This document shows, piece after piece, positions 34,901 through 60,324 of a stretch of DNA of 64,000 nt (position 1 is its first letter; every line of letters begins with the position of its first letter). This stretch comes from Panopea generosa. Taxonomy: Eukaryota > Mollusca > Bivalvia > Adapedonta > Hiatellidae. The notes under the pieces were generated by a model. It had not been told where the DNA came from. It did not search any database and saw only the letters and a program-made list of their open reading frames with translations. Location: NCBI GenBank assembly GCA_029582155.1, contig CM055901.1:45772728-45836727 (forward strand). The letters are read 5' to 3'. The translations under genes and the position numbers were made by a program.

Positions 34901-37443
34901 TTTAACTAAAAGATGTAATAAACTGACAAGAAAAGTGACTGGCCCGAACCTTTGAAAGGTATGGGTCATATCGACATTGGATGCACCAAAGCTGCTCATG
35001 CCAAACATTTTAGTTTCACTTGATCATTCCACACCTTTAATTGTCTTGATATTATAATTGTTGACATAATATCATTATTGTGTTTTTTTCATATTTTTCA
35101 CAGTTTAAGACATTACACTAATTACCAGTCTACAGCAAAGGTGTCAGTTTTTATGACTGATAGAATGTTGCAAACATTGTGTCACCCAATTGGGTAATAG
35201 CATGTAAATTGTATAAATATCGTTTGATTCAATCAGCCTCAACTTATATCTCACACTGCCAAGCAATTCAAAGAAGGACCTGTATGTTAGGATTATCACG
35301 ACAGTGTAATTCTACTGCAGTGCAGGCTGTAATATGAAAGCGAACATACAACTAACATATGACAAGTATCAGGTAATGAAAATAAATATTGATCTTGAGA
35401 CAATATATATGTTGATATTTGAATATCTTGATTTTTTTTTGGCAGTCCCTCCAATATCAAGATTCAACTGAATGTTAAAATTGTTTACATTATATATTTA
35501 TGGTTGCTACATTGCCATTTTCCTATGACAATAAACCGTCTCTAAGCTAACACTACATTGTGCTACATTGTATTTACCTGGACAAACAAAGTCACTTATC
35601 CAGTGGGTGGAGCGATAGTCGCTCTCGCGTCAGGCCTATTCTCTATACTCTAACATCTATATATTTATGTTTTTAATTCATAGGACAGATATATCCAAGA
35701 GTATGAAAATCTCCAATGAGTATTTATTCAAAAAGATAAATATATATAAGCCATTCTAAGTTTGAAAATGGCAAAAATATATAAACTTTTACAATATTTT
35801 CTTTCTAAACGATATTGTTTCTCTAGTTATACCATTATAGATAACCAACAATGGACATTACCGGTAGTAATAAATACAAGATATCAGGTACGTATCAAGT
35901 TATCAACATCGGCAGTAGCTTATTTATATGTCTCTGACATTGGTGAGGGTCTGAAACAACCTGGGCTAGGGTACAAGTCAGCCAGGGGTAGGGTACGAAA
36001 CATCCAAGAATAAGTGTACGACTAGTGTACAAAATTAATCATCTTTCACCCTGGTGAAGTAATTTTCAAAACACATAGTTTTTGTTGTATTGTTTCTGGA
36101 CAACATTAAAGAATGGGTCTTAAGCAGTGTATCTGGCACTACTCCCATCAATGAAAGATGATATATAAAATTGATTAATTGAACATACATAACATTTGAT
36201 AATTTATTATGTTTTTTTCTTCCTGAGACACAAATAATGATAACTTGGCTGCGTTCAGTTCACTTAAACGTTTAATTTGTTTACAAACATTTGATAACAG
36301 AAGTCAACTGAATGCCATGTTCACTTTAAACGTTTAATGACAGAGCAAACACCCCTGAGAGCTGGGCTACATTCAGTACCATTAAACAGCAATCACATTT
36401 AATGCCCGATTCCCTAAAATTGTTGCACACTGTGTACTAATACGATGTTGAGCCAGTGTTCAGGGAAATATGTTAGCCGACGTTTAACTGAACTGAATTC
36501 AGCCCTGTTAGCTTTTGTTTAATCACTTGACTTAATGAGAAATGGAGGGTCCCAGTGCTCCAAGAATAGGACAGCCCGATGCCCGTGGCTTGTCAAATCT
36601 GGATCTAGGCATGTGCTTTTTCAAAGTTACTCGCCCGTCGGACTTGTCTTAAAAATCGGACAAGTTAGTTTTCATAATACACAGGTCTGCAAATATCTCT
36701 ATTTGATACGACACAGGTCAAACTGTTGTTTATAGATCGTAACTAATCAGTATAAAAAAATTGACCCCTGCAGTGTTTATCACACCACATGCCCGATAAT
36801 GAGACTTTGGAAAACCTCTCATGCATATTCATTTATCTATTTTCCCAAAAAAAATTTTCTTGGAGCACTTGGTCCTCAGTGCAGAGTAGACAGATTTCCA
36901 TTTACTTTTCATTTGTTTGGTCACTGTTCATGTTTATAAACAGAGTTAACATGTTCAACTGTGTTGAATGCAACCCATGACTGCATTCAGTTCGTTAAAC
37001 TGTTTGCTAACGTTAGCTAACACATTTTCCTGGATACTGTCTCAACCCTGTATTAGCAAGCAACATGTGATACTTTTAGAGAACCAGACATGTACGGAGA
37101 CCTGATATATTGTCAAATTATCTCTCACAATTATTCTGTCTGTCATGCATAACTAGATACCTAAGGTTGAAGTTGGATTTTCAAGCTTAAGTATTAGAAT
37201 ATACTCAAGAATGTTTGGTGAATACGACCCAGGTGATGCAATAGTGTGGAAATATAGATTCGGACACAAGAACTTCAAAGTTAAACAATATTAACAATAT
37301 CTTACATCTCCATAAGCTTGTAAACTTTTCACAGCACCAACTAGCTTTTGGTGATCTTCATTAATTTCCTTTGCAAGAATGAGTGTGTCAACAGTTCCAT
37401 TTATATTGAGGTATTGGAGAACACGACCAGCTGTATCAGCCAT
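19843..37443 (-). CDS. FARSA: Phenylalanyl-tRNA synthetase alpha subunit, cytosolic
   Basis: Catalytic subunit of the alpha2-beta2 enzyme that charges tRNA-Phe in the cytosol; the partner FARSB is not here. Exons in transcript order: 37306-37443, 33422-33559, 32084-32185, 31385-31503, 30346-30438, 28865-28993, 27840-27955, 27384-27468, 25836-25935, 24258-24426, 23581-23658, 20315-20429, 19843-19948. All phases close, giving 1488 nt and 495 residues (human about 508). The N-terminal winged-helix region fills about 1-165 (with [17 protein letters not shown]). The class II core follows: motif 1 near EMGFTEMP; motif 2 with Arg356 and Glu358 in [19 protein letters not shown]; motif 3 ending GLSLER (456-461). 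The start [12 protein letters not shown] matches the family's MAD start. One splice site is irregular: exon 6 has AA where AG is expected. Its 5' end faces GCDH across 289 bp. Confidence 0.97.
20315..20429 (-). CDS. FARSA: FARSA exon 12: motif 3
   Basis: 115 nt, phase 1 to 2. It encodes [20 protein letters not shown] and [10 protein letters not shown], the motif 3 strand-helix that holds ATP. Confidence 0.97.
20886..20995. repeat. 54-bp direct duplication inside the pogo element
   Basis: CTGTTATTGTGTTCTACATA and the following TTTTTCCGACTCAAAC occur twice in tandem with a few differences, in the region upstream of the remnant ORF. Confidence 0.75.
21267..21467 (+). pseudogene. Pogo-type transposase N-terminal helix-turn-helix remnant
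   Basis: A 66-residue ORF starting [20 protein letters not shown]. It matches the CENP-B/pogo N-terminal helix-turn-helix pattern, with the recognition part [20 protein letters not shown]. It ends soon after in a low-complexity Asn/Asp/Tyr tail, with no second HTH and no DDE domain. I chose this ATG because the in-frame codons before it include no other ATG. It could still bind the element's ends if expressed. Confidence 0.75.
22250..23515. repeat. AT-rich minisatellite, 17-bp core, FARSA intron 11
   Basis: Long array of the core AGAATATACTCATATAT, interrupted by TATTAATATA variants and higher-order blocks. All open frames here are translations of the repeat. It ends about 65 bases before exon 11's donor. 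Confidence 0.92.
23581..23658 (-). CDS. FARSA: FARSA exon 11
   Basis: 78 nt, phase 1 to 1. It encodes [20 protein letters not shown], nearly identical to the human segment. Confidence 0.96.
24258..24426 (-). CDS. FARSA: FARSA exon 10: motif 2
   Basis: 169 nt, phase 0 to 1. It contains [20 protein letters not shown] and [19 protein letters not shown]; class II motif 2 Arg356 and Glu358 lie in FRNE. Confidence 0.97.
24750..24850. repeat. 29-bp tandem repeat, 3 copies
   Basis: GAATTTCCACAAATCTGACA then TTATAAAT, three units, ending just before the pogo-type MITE. Confidence 0.85.
24859..25040. mobile_element. Pogo-family MITE, copy 1 (FARSA intron 9)
   Basis: TACAGTCAAACCTGTCTTAA at the left, AAGTTTGACGGTA at the right, about 182 bp, TA at both edges. 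Ends match the 1.2-kb pogo element. Confidence 0.85.
25836..25935 (-). CDS. FARSA: FARSA exon 9
   Basis: 100 nt, phase 2 to 0. It encodes [20 protein letters not shown], the conserved LLRTHTT substrate-binding segment. Confidence 0.96.
26155..26312 (-). mobile_element. tRNA-derived SINE, minus strand
   Basis: On the minus strand the head reads GGCCTGATTAGCTCAGTCAG with a B-box-like TGTTTGAATCC; its body continues to the left in + coordinates. Same family as copies at 29.6, 30.5, 31.0 and 42.1 kb. Confidence 0.65.
26555..26735 (-). mobile_element. tRNA-derived SINE, second family
   Basis: Minus strand: GTGGTTCAGTGGTAGAGCAT (A box), then GGGTCGTGGGTTTAATCC (B box), then a CTAGAGGCTTTATCC body. 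It resembles the copies at 42.5, 50.6 and 59.2 kb. Confidence 0.7.
26880..27370. repeat. 40-bp minisatellite, about 12 units, FARSA intron 8
   Basis: Unit ATAATTCTATACACATATAC plus CTAAAACATATACCTAAATA, with small length variants. It ends about a dozen bases from the exon 8 donor. Confidence 0.92.
27384..27468 (-). CDS. FARSA: FARSA exon 8
   Basis: 85 nt, phase 1 to 2. It encodes [19 protein letters not shown]. The right edge of the 40-bp tandem repeat stops about 12 bases from its donor. Confidence 0.93.
27840..27955 (-). CDS. FARSA: FARSA exon 7
   Basis: 116 nt, phase 2 to 1. It encodes [20 protein letters not shown] and RDAHDTFF, the conserved active-site region where human has HPARDQHDTFF. 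Confidence 0.96.
28065..28290. repeat. Imperfect long inverted repeat, FARSA intron 6
   Basis: The left arm (28065-28165) carries repeated GATGGTGAAAAGTCGAAAC words. The right arm (28180-28290) carries their complements, e.g. CATCATAGTTTCAACTTCAC and GTTTAGACTTTACACCATC. The spacer is about 15 bases. The transcript would form a long, bulged hairpin. Confidence 0.75.
28599..28748. mobile_element. Pogo-family MITE, copy 2 (FARSA intron 6)
   Basis: TACAGTCAACCCTGTCTTAA to CACAGGTTTTACTGTA, about 150 bp, with the shared AAGGGAAGGAGCAAAAGTGG interior. Confidence 0.85.
28865..28993 (-). CDS. FARSA: FARSA exon 6, non-canonical 3' splice site
   Basis: 129 nt, phase 2 to 2. It encodes [20 protein letters not shown] and [20 protein letters not shown]. 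Homology and phase place the boundary so that the intron ends TTGATTGCAA rather than in AG; the odd base is + strand T28994. A downstream-to-upstream search finds an in-frame AG only 60 nt earlier (exon 28865-29053). Using it would insert 20 mostly hydrophobic residues, unlike any family member I know. Confidence 0.85.
29119..29380. mobile_element. AGGCCACCCTTAAT MITE, copy 1 (FARSA intron 5)
   Basis: Left end TAGGCCACCCTTAATAAATT and TTTGCCACTTCCGAC; right end GGAAGTGGCAAACC then TTAATTTAGGCC. The ends are imperfect inverted repeats of about 40 bp. Related to 43445-43696. Confidence 0.7.
29540..29632 (-). mobile_element. tRNA-like SINE head, minus strand
   Basis: Minus strand reads GGGCCCGATTAGCTCAGTCG, then GTCCTGAGTTCGAAACCCCG. 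A and B boxes are excellent, but the acceptor arms do not pair over seven bases, and the sequence recurs as a dispersed repeat. I therefore call it a SINE head rather than a tRNA gene. Confidence 0.7.
30346..30438 (-). CDS. FARSA: FARSA exon 5
   Basis: 93 nt, phase 2 to 2. It encodes [11 protein letters not shown] and [12 protein letters not shown], aligning with human YWVSKGSAF and KQETELSPEMISS. The donor CAG|GTACG leads to the intron with the irregular acceptor. Confidence 0.93.
30515..30782 (-). mobile_element. tRNA-derived SINE, nearly full length, minus strand
   Basis: Head at the right (minus strand AGCACAGTCGGTTAGGCATC, B box GCGAGTTTGAATACC). The body ends at the left with the shared ATGCCATCGAGGGCTAACAG block. 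Confidence 0.7.
30995..31275 (-). mobile_element. tRNA-derived SINE, nearly full length, minus strand
   Basis: Same family as 30515-30782: ATGCCATCGAGGGCTAATAG at the left, head CTCAGTCAGCAGCATGTCTG at the right. A short tandem of the CTGATAGTCAGACA word interrupts the head. Confidence 0.7.
31385..31503 (-). CDS. FARSA: FARSA exon 4
   Basis: 119 nt, phase 0 to 2. It encodes a charged helix ending [13 protein letters not shown], which leads into the catalytic half. Confidence 0.92.
31640..31750. repeat. 'GGAGG-AGACCTCAGA' repeat fragment
   Basis: CATATCCAGTTTTACTGGTG followed by GAGGAAGACCTCAGACTGAG, matching the segments near 15.8, 37.9, 45.2 and 46.6 kb. Confidence 0.6.
32084..32185 (-). 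CDS. FARSA: FARSA exon 3
   Basis: 34 codons, phase 0 to 0. It encodes [18 protein letters not shown], matching human VGFSKAMSNKWIRVDK. Confidence 0.95.
32770..33020. repeat. 23-bp minisatellite, FARSA intron 2
   Basis: About ten units of the form GCAGTAATGAAAAGTACAG plus CACT, with variants TGGGAGTGAAAAG and CATCGCAG. First units start at 32774 and 32797. Confidence 0.88.
33055..33299. mobile_element. CAGTGCTCCAG MITE, copy 1 (FARSA intron 2)
   Basis: Starts CAGTGCTCCAGATAAGC and ends TTTTCTGCAGCATTG, an imperfect inverted partner. Similar over about 245 bp to 44197-44450. No clean target duplication. Confidence 0.65.
33422..33559 (-). CDS. FARSA: FARSA exon 2
   Basis: 46 codons, phase 0 to 0. 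It encodes [20 protein letters not shown], the conserved wing of the N-terminal module (human WELTAEGEEIAREGSHEA). Confidence 0.95.
36245..37000. mobile_element. Nested MITEs of the CTG-TTCAG family, FARSA intron 1
   Basis: GGCTGCGTTCAGTTC at 36247 pairs with GAACTGAATTCAGCC near 36505. A second pair, GGGCTACATTCAGTACC at about 36365 and TTGAATGCAACCC near 36977, overlaps it. The interior words TTAAACGTTTAA and ACAAACATTTG match 5572-5807. Confidence 0.5.
37306..37443 (-). CDS. FARSA: FARSA exon 1 (start codon)
   Basis: ATG at 37443-37441, 46 codons, donor GAT|GTAAG, phase 0. It encodes the first winged-helix module, ending [10 protein letters not shown]. Confidence 0.93.
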
Positions 37444-37732
37444 TGCGGAAGTTCAACGTGTTTCTGCGGGCCTGCAATTTTTTGCCGGTGTCGGTTTTAA
37501 AAATCTAAATTAAAAATTAATTAATTCATTTAAATACGTATAACATGCTGAAACTATTTTATACACAAAACTGTTATACTTATTTTAATTGTACTTTATA
37601 ATTTTATTTCACAGCATATGTTAAACCGGAAAGACACACCTCCACGAGGTCAAGGTCAAATTTGTTATGCAAAATTTGCTGATAATTGAATGTCTAATCT
37701 CCTAAAGAATCAATTAAATATACGTTTCAAAT
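37444..37732. promoter_or_regulatory. Shared divergent promoter of FARSA and GCDH
   Basis: Only 289 bases separate the two opposed start codons, so both 5' UTRs and core promoters must fit here, unless unseen upstream noncoding exons exist. GCGGAAGT at 37445-37452 and ACCGGAAA at 37625-37632 contain the GGAA core of ETS/GABP sites, typical of bidirectional housekeeping and mitochondrial-gene promoters. No clear TATA box; the segment is AT-rich, not a CpG island. Promoter role is inferred from position. Confidence 0.65.
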
Positions 37733-53594
<15,862 letters not shown>

Positions 53595-53755
53595 TGGAAA
53601 TATACTGATGTAGTATAAATTAAATATTGTGATACAGACTTATTATTGCACTGTGAGTGACTGACTGACTGACCACTAGTTTTATTCACACATCGGTATG
53701 GATTAAACTTATTTGTGAGCAAATGCCTTCTAAATAAAAAATGGTGTGTGCTTAA
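53595..53755 (+). other. GCDH: GCDH 3' UTR with poly(A) signal
   Basis: AATAAA at 53733-53738 lies about 140 bases past the stop; the UTR is predicted to be short. Confidence 0.6.
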
Positions 53756-54689
53756 AATTCTGCAAGTTTTTGTGTTTTATTTAAATTGGCAAGTGTACTC
53801 AATTGCAATATATACAATACATAGATAGTTTACTATGGAATGTGACTGTTTATACAATTTTATAGAGGTTTATGGGGACATCCAGCAATTTTGATGATTT
53901 TTCATGTGATGATATATATAAATATATATCAGATGACAAATAAGGAATTGAAATACCTAATATGCAGACCCTTATTTTTTATTTCACTCTTTGAAAAGGA
54001 GCATAACCCTGGTAAATTGATGAAAGGTATCATATTTTGTAAATCCGTGACAAAAAGTGTAAAATATATTTCAAATTCATTAGTTTTTATCAATATTATA
54101 TCCAAAACTAGTTTGGCACAACTAGTGTTATGAAAACTGTTTGTAATTTCTTAAATTTGAAGCTTTAGATAGTAATACTTAGAGAGTGATTAATCATTTA
54201 GTGACATGTAAATATTGGGTTGATTTGTGAATAAGAGTTAGGTCAATTTAAACTTTGCCATATATCTCTTTAAATTATTGTTTAACCAATTTGGCAAAGC
54301 TTAACGCATCATGAATTGACAAAATTGTTTCTACACATAATTATGCAGATAACATATTCAGGTAGAGTTTCATGTGTCTTTAATGCGTTTATATAAGCAA
54401 CATTGGCATTAGTTTATACCCCAATATAGCTAGATATTTATAGATAAACTATTAAATAAAGGGTTCAAGGTCATAAAACTTTGTCCCACGATCAACTGTA
54501 GAGTTCATGCTCAATTTAAAATAAGGACTCGTTATAACAGAATAAGTGTTTATACCTGTAACTTTCTACCACAAATCAGAATGAACACTTTCATTTTCAA
54601 GTGTTTGCTTTTTAATTTGTGTTTCTATACCAATCCTGGTTTAGTGTATACTAATTTGTTTTAGCTTGATTGTGATGAAAGCTCAGAGC

Positions 54690-54840
54690 TTATATGAACT
54701 GCTTTCGAGTCCACTTCCTGGGTAGAACCAGTACGTGAGTGTTTTTTTATGGGAGGCATCAGGTCGAGCTGGGGATCGAACCCGCAACTTCTGGCTTGAG
54801 CAGCCAACACTCTATCCATTACACTACCAGCCTGCTTAAT
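54690..54840 (-). mobile_element. tRNA-derived SINE, minus strand
   Basis: Minus strand: GGTAGTGTAATGGATAGAGT (A box), AAGTTGCGGGTTCGATCCCC (B box), and a body ending in the shared TACCCAGGAAGTGG block. Confidence 0.75.
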
Positions 54841-55724
54841 TCTGGTTTACAAGTATAATTCGAGTTGAGCATGAAAACATTTATAACCTTCTGACCAGAT
54901 ATAATACAAACATGTGAAAATCCTAGTCTTGGGAACATAGCAGGTTTTATTTTAATATCAATTTATCCATTTTAGAATCTTATACTATGGAAATTCTGGT
55001 ATATGAAATGGACTTCTGGCACTATATGGCCTTTATTTACTTGTCTTTTGGGGGAGCTTTTTGTGTGTTTTTAATTTGCATATTAAAATCCGTCTAATGT
55101 GTCATTTTAAACTGTAGGTTAAGTCCATAGGAAGGTGTTGTAGTATAAACAATATGTTTTTTTAAGAACATTTTTGTTTAAAAACAAATAACTGACAATT
55201 ATGTCATACATTTTGGAAAAAGAGTTTCATAAAACGTACAAGTTATATTATTGTCTCATTGTTGAACTACATGTACTAGTCTCTTGTGTATTTAAAAATA
55301 TTGGTACTTACTATCTAGTTATCAAAGGTTAAGGTCATTTTAGGTTTAAAATGACAACCTTAAAACACAGTAGTGTTTTGTATAAGATGGTTAAACTTTT
55401 ATAATACATTTTTGTCTGTGATTTAATGAGGTTTCTAGAGAAAATAATATATCTATAATTTATAATATATTCTCAATGTGAATTATTTCCTTTTAGCCAG
55501 ATTGCAGGAATTACCAGTACTTTTTTTAATACAGAATTAATTGTTAGTACTTCAAAAATTGATTAATGTAGTATACATGTATACGTCAATCAACATTTGT
55601 AATATATAGATTAATCAACATTTGGGCAGTTCACATATCTGGTAAAAAAACTTGTCTTGCCACGCTGAATTTTGATATGTGAACAATCCTCATGAATTAT
55701 ATCCTATAATTATATCCCATGATA

Positions 55725-55990
55725 CAATACAGATGTTGATTAACCTATATTTAATATCTTAGCAAATGTGGTTAACCTATATTTAATATCTTAGCAAATG
55801 TGGTTTATCTTAGCAAATGTTGATTAACCTATATTTAATATCTTAGCAAATGTTGAATAACCTATATTTAATATCTTAGCAAATGTTGATTAACCTATAT
55901 TTAATATCTAAGCAAATGTTGATTAACCTATATTTAATATCTTAGCAAATATTGATTTACCTATATTTAATATCTTAGCAAACGTGGTAA
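55725..55990. repeat. 33-bp minisatellite
   Basis: About seven units of TTGATTAACCTATATTTAAT plus ATCTTAGCAAATG, some shortened. Confidence 0.9.
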
Positions 55991-57939
55991 AACACCTGTC
56001 TCTCTCACTTTAAAGTCACAAACAGATAAAAAAACATCTTAAAACTTACCTTGAAATGGACGATCTGGTCAGATTATAGGCACTTTCTGTCTGGTGTTGC
56101 TAAGGAACATATATAGTTTTAGTATAATAAGTAGTTTTTTTAATATTTAACAACTCGTGTATAGTTGTGCATATATTACATGTTCTTTTGACAATCCTCT
56201 GTTATTCTGCATCTCAGAATATATAATAACTAATTGATAATTAATTTTATGATTATTATCTATTTAACAAAAAATACATGTGACTGTGATAGTTACTGTA
56301 ACATGTACATGTGTTTTAATCATCCAGAATCTGTAGATAATAACAGCAATGCAACATTTATCTTCATACTGAATTCAGCTCGTGTGGTTCTGGCTAAGAA
56401 TTGAATCACTGTTGATATTTGCAGAGGGGTAGGAATCCTAAGAATGGGTGTTATGTTCATTTTAGCATTTTTTATCATCTTCACTATTATGGTTAATTAC
56501 CAACCATTGCGTGATATGAGTGATGGCAAAAATAGGATCACTGTGGCTCATGTATGTTGTAAGAAGCGACAATGTGAGTAATACGACAGAATTTGCTGAA
56601 ACTCTGCAGGTATCATGGTTCTAGGTTCATTCTGCATATTCATTTGTTGATGTATTTTTTTAATCTGTATGTTAGTTTGTTGTTTTTTGTACATGTAGAG
56701 TTAACCTGGAATCTTCCTTCATGTTGGTGTCAACTAACCTACAATGTGTAAAGTTTTACATAAGTGTATACATTATATTCTAGAATTGTTTTATTGTGAA
56801 TGAAACTTCCAAAGATGAGCATTTTATTACACAGATCTGTTTGTAAATTAGAACAACTATTGTATGCAGCCATTAACATTGTTATCTTGTATCAGTCCTA
56901 TATATGTACATGTACATGTATATGTTGATTTAGAGGAGATTATAACATATAAATCTTTCTGTACCAATATGTTGATTGTATATATTGCTGTATGGATATT
57001 TTCTTGTTAAGACTGATTTATGAGTGTATGATATATTAACTTGAGAGCAACTTGAGGGCCATATACAAGGTTCTATATAATGATATTTATACTTTTACTT
57101 ACTTGTTTCTTACAAACACTCGACTGCGAAAGTTTAGCTAAGCATTACATTAGCAGCTGGTAAGCTCTGGAAATAGAGGTGCAGGTTTATCCAAAGGTAA
57201 ACAATGTTATTTTTATAGAATACCAGCTAGTCTTGATCATATGCGGCACTTGCTTTTCTAAAAGACAAACATTTTGATTTGTTCAGCTGAGAATAAAATC
57301 ATTTTTATTTAGCAAAAACTTGAATAACATTTTTGATTGGTTGATTCAAATCAGACTACCTAGGAGATTTCAGTAGTATTTCAAAAGAGTATCATTTGGA
57401 TGTTTATATTTATATTTATTATTTTTATATTATTAATAGCTGTTTTCTATGTCAAAGAAACAGCCACGACTTCCGTCCGAATAAATATTTTTATTATAAT
57501 ACATGTATAACCATCGCAGAGGTGTTTGTTTCAGCCAATCAGATCTTACTTCCAAATCAAAGGGTTTCTTCTGCACAACTTGTCAAGACATTTGTTTTTT
57601 AGAAAAGCAAGTGTCGCAGATGATCAAAACTAAATACCAGCCTGCACTATTTCCATATATCTGTAAATGACAATCAAATTTCTTGTTCATCTACCATTGT
57701 CTTGCCAAGTTGTAGGTTAATATTTTGTGTCTGTAGTCGTACAAACCTCCTGTTATTGGATTTAATTGGTATGAATTTAACTCCATTACATATCACAAAC
57801 AAACTTGATAAGCAGAGTCTCTATTTCTTTTCTTGATTGCTTTGAGATATTATTGACAATTACAACAGCAGTTGTATATGTTGTTTGGTGTCACCTTTTC
57901 CTTGACTTGGTTGTTATTGTTCTAGTAATTTGGAATGAT

Positions 57940-58105
57940 GAACCTCATGCAGTGCTGCTGAAAATAGAATACTAGCTGATGTATTGCTGCTAAAAATAAA
58001 ATACTAGCTTATGCAGTCCTGCTTAAAATTAAATACTAGCTCATGCAGTCATGCTAAAAATAGAATACTAGCTCATGCAGTCCTGCTAAAAATAAAATAT
58101 TGCTT
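57940..58105. repeat. 32-bp minisatellite
   Basis: Five units of ACTAGCTCATGCAGTCCTGC plus TAAAAATAGAAT, with variants. Confidence 0.85.
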
Positions 58106-59199
58106 AAACTGGTGCAATTGGGCATGCGGGGTGTTACATATTCCATTACTTTTAATGAACAATCAATGAAACTTAGTGTGATATTTCTGGGCTCTGTTCT
58201 TCAAAGAGATCTTTTTATCATATGTTATATTATGGATCACAACAGCAGTCTTGTGTGCTGAGTGGGCTGTCTCTAAAGATCCTGTATTATGATTGGTTGT
58301 GTTATTATTTCTGTTTTCTTAGAATCATGGGACTCTTTATTGTTGCTAAAAATAGAAATACTTAAACCAGTGACAGGGGACGTAAGAGACGTTGTAATTT
58401 GAATGATATGTGTGCTGAACAATATTTTACTTAAAGTTTTGTACCATTGCATTTTATAGTAATTTTACTTCAAACAGAATGATAACATACCCAGTAAGTC
58501 TATTCAGGGAAAGATTTTGCCACTAAATATTGAAAAATGGCAGTAGTAATGATACATACTAAATGGTAAAAGGGCATTTTAAAATAAAATATAATACTTT
58601 TGTTGAGATTAATTAATGTTTGCAGAATTATTAAAAAGAAAACACTTAAATTATTATTGTTGAGTTTTTGTTTTATGTCCCCGTGAAACCAATGCAGTGA
58701 AAGAACGATTTTCTGTGTAAAGATGCCATGTTCAATTGTTAAATGAATAAATTTTCAACCTAATGTTTATAAAATGTATATATCTGCCGTATACAAAAAT
58801 AATATGAAACTAAAATACTTCAGACTATATGCAGCCCCTTAATTTCGTGTTTACCTTGGAAAGGGGACAGTGTTATCCCATCTCAGTTTGTGATCATTTG
58901 TGCTAAAATTTGTGAAATATATTTCAATTTCATTGGTTTGATAAACATCCTTTTTCAGTAGTTTACACATTTAAACTTAAATGAAAGTTCAGGATAGATC
59001 ATGACTTAGTATTGTAGTAACTATGTTTAAATGCAATCTCATTAAAAGCAGAATAACTTAAAACTTCCATACTTTAAGCACAGTAGTATGGAAACTGATT
59101 TGAATGGGATTGGTTTAAATGTTAATCAACATAGATGGGTTTAGTTTAAAACTGACTTATTTTTCTTCAGTTGTATAACGTGTTATTACAACTTAGACT

Positions 59200-59355
59200 A
59201 ATCATGCTTGAAGTCTTTCTAGGTAGAACCAATACTTAGCATATGCGGAAAAAGTGTTGCTCACCACAAATAGCCATGTCAGAGGTTGTGACCAATGACC
59301 CTCTGATTGTCAACTCGATGCTCTACCACTGGACCACGTGCTCTGCATAGCACCT
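59200..59355 (-). mobile_element. tRNA-derived SINE, second family
   Basis: Minus strand: GTGGTCCAGTGGTAGAGCAT head, GAGGGTCATTGGTCACAACC in the B-box position, AACACTTTTTCCGCATATGC body. Confidence 0.7.
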
Positions 59356-59419
59356 GTATGTTAAACTAATGTGAATTTTTTTTTCATATGTTAGCCTAAT
59401 GTGTGTTCTTTACGTTTTT

Positions 59420-60205
59420 AGGTCACCTGAGCAAAGCTCAAATTGAGCTATTCTGATCGCCGTTGTCTGTTGTCCATCCGTGAACATTTGGTTGTGTGGA
59501 CTCTGGCACCCACATGTCAGAGTTATGGCCCTTTAAATATTCAAAATTGTGTGTACCCTAGCAATCGCATTTTTCATTAGAGCTTGCACAATAGTAATAT
59601 AACCATAATATGTTGGACAAGTTCTTGAACTGGCTAAATTGGATTATTAATGTCAGAGATATGGCCCTTATCACATTAAAAATGCACTATTTGACCTTGT
59701 GTGCACCCTACCACCCATATTTTTCATTTGATTCTCACTAAACCTACACAGTAGTTATATAAACATAATATCTCGAACAAGTTCTTGAACTGGCCAAATC
59801 GGAACATTAATATCAGAGTTATGGCCCTTGAACAAAAAAAAAGCACTATTTGACCTTGTGTGCACTCTAGTACCCATATTTTCAGCTCACCTGAGCTTGT
59901 GTGAATCTAGTTCTTGCAGTTTTCATTTAATCTTCGGCAGAGTTCCACAGTTATTATGTAACCATTCTATTGAACGAGTTTTTGACTGACCAACCGGATA
60001 AATATTGTCAGAGTTATGGCCCTTGAATTGTCAAAAATTGTGTGTATTTGATGTTGTGTGCACTCAAGCACTCACAGTTTATAATTGATTTTCATTAAAC
60101 TGATGCAGTTGTTATATAACCATAATATCTTGGACATGTCTTTGGCATTGTCTCCTCTGCCATAGGCGAGTGATATAGGGCCAATCTGGCCCTTTTGTTT
60201 TAAAC
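59420..60205 (+). repeat. AGCTCACCTGAGC-type dispersed repeat with internal repetition
   Basis: Starts TTTAGGTCACCTGAGCAAAG and repeats a roughly 170-bp block (TCAGAGTTATGGCCCTT, TGTGTGCACTCTAG, ATATAACCATAATAT) several times. It ends GGCGAGTGATATAGGGCCAA then CTGGCCCTTTTGTTT. Confidence 0.7.
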
Positions 60206-60324
60206 TTGTACTCCATGCAACAACTTAAAACATGTTTGTTTATGTGAATGCGTTAACTGAAGTTTACCTTTTCTTAGGCTATGCAGCATGTTTTTATTTG
60301 TAAGCTGTTCTGAATGTGCAGGAT

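Larger units (their letters stand above)
53756..60320. other. Repeat-bearing intergenic region, no gene recognised
   Basis: AT-rich DNA downstream of GCDH. It contains the 33-bp and 32-bp minisatellites, two SINEs and an AGCTCACCTGAGC-type repeat. Two short intron-like bracketed stretches (56050-56099 and 58855-58902, minus strand) are too weak to call a gene. Confidence 0.5.

Noticed and set aside
58855-58902. 48-nt exon-like segment, minus strand (TTTTAG acceptor, AAG|GTAAAC donor)
   Set aside because: Its frame ends in phase 2 while the 56050-56099 segment needs phase 0, so the two do not join; no homology.
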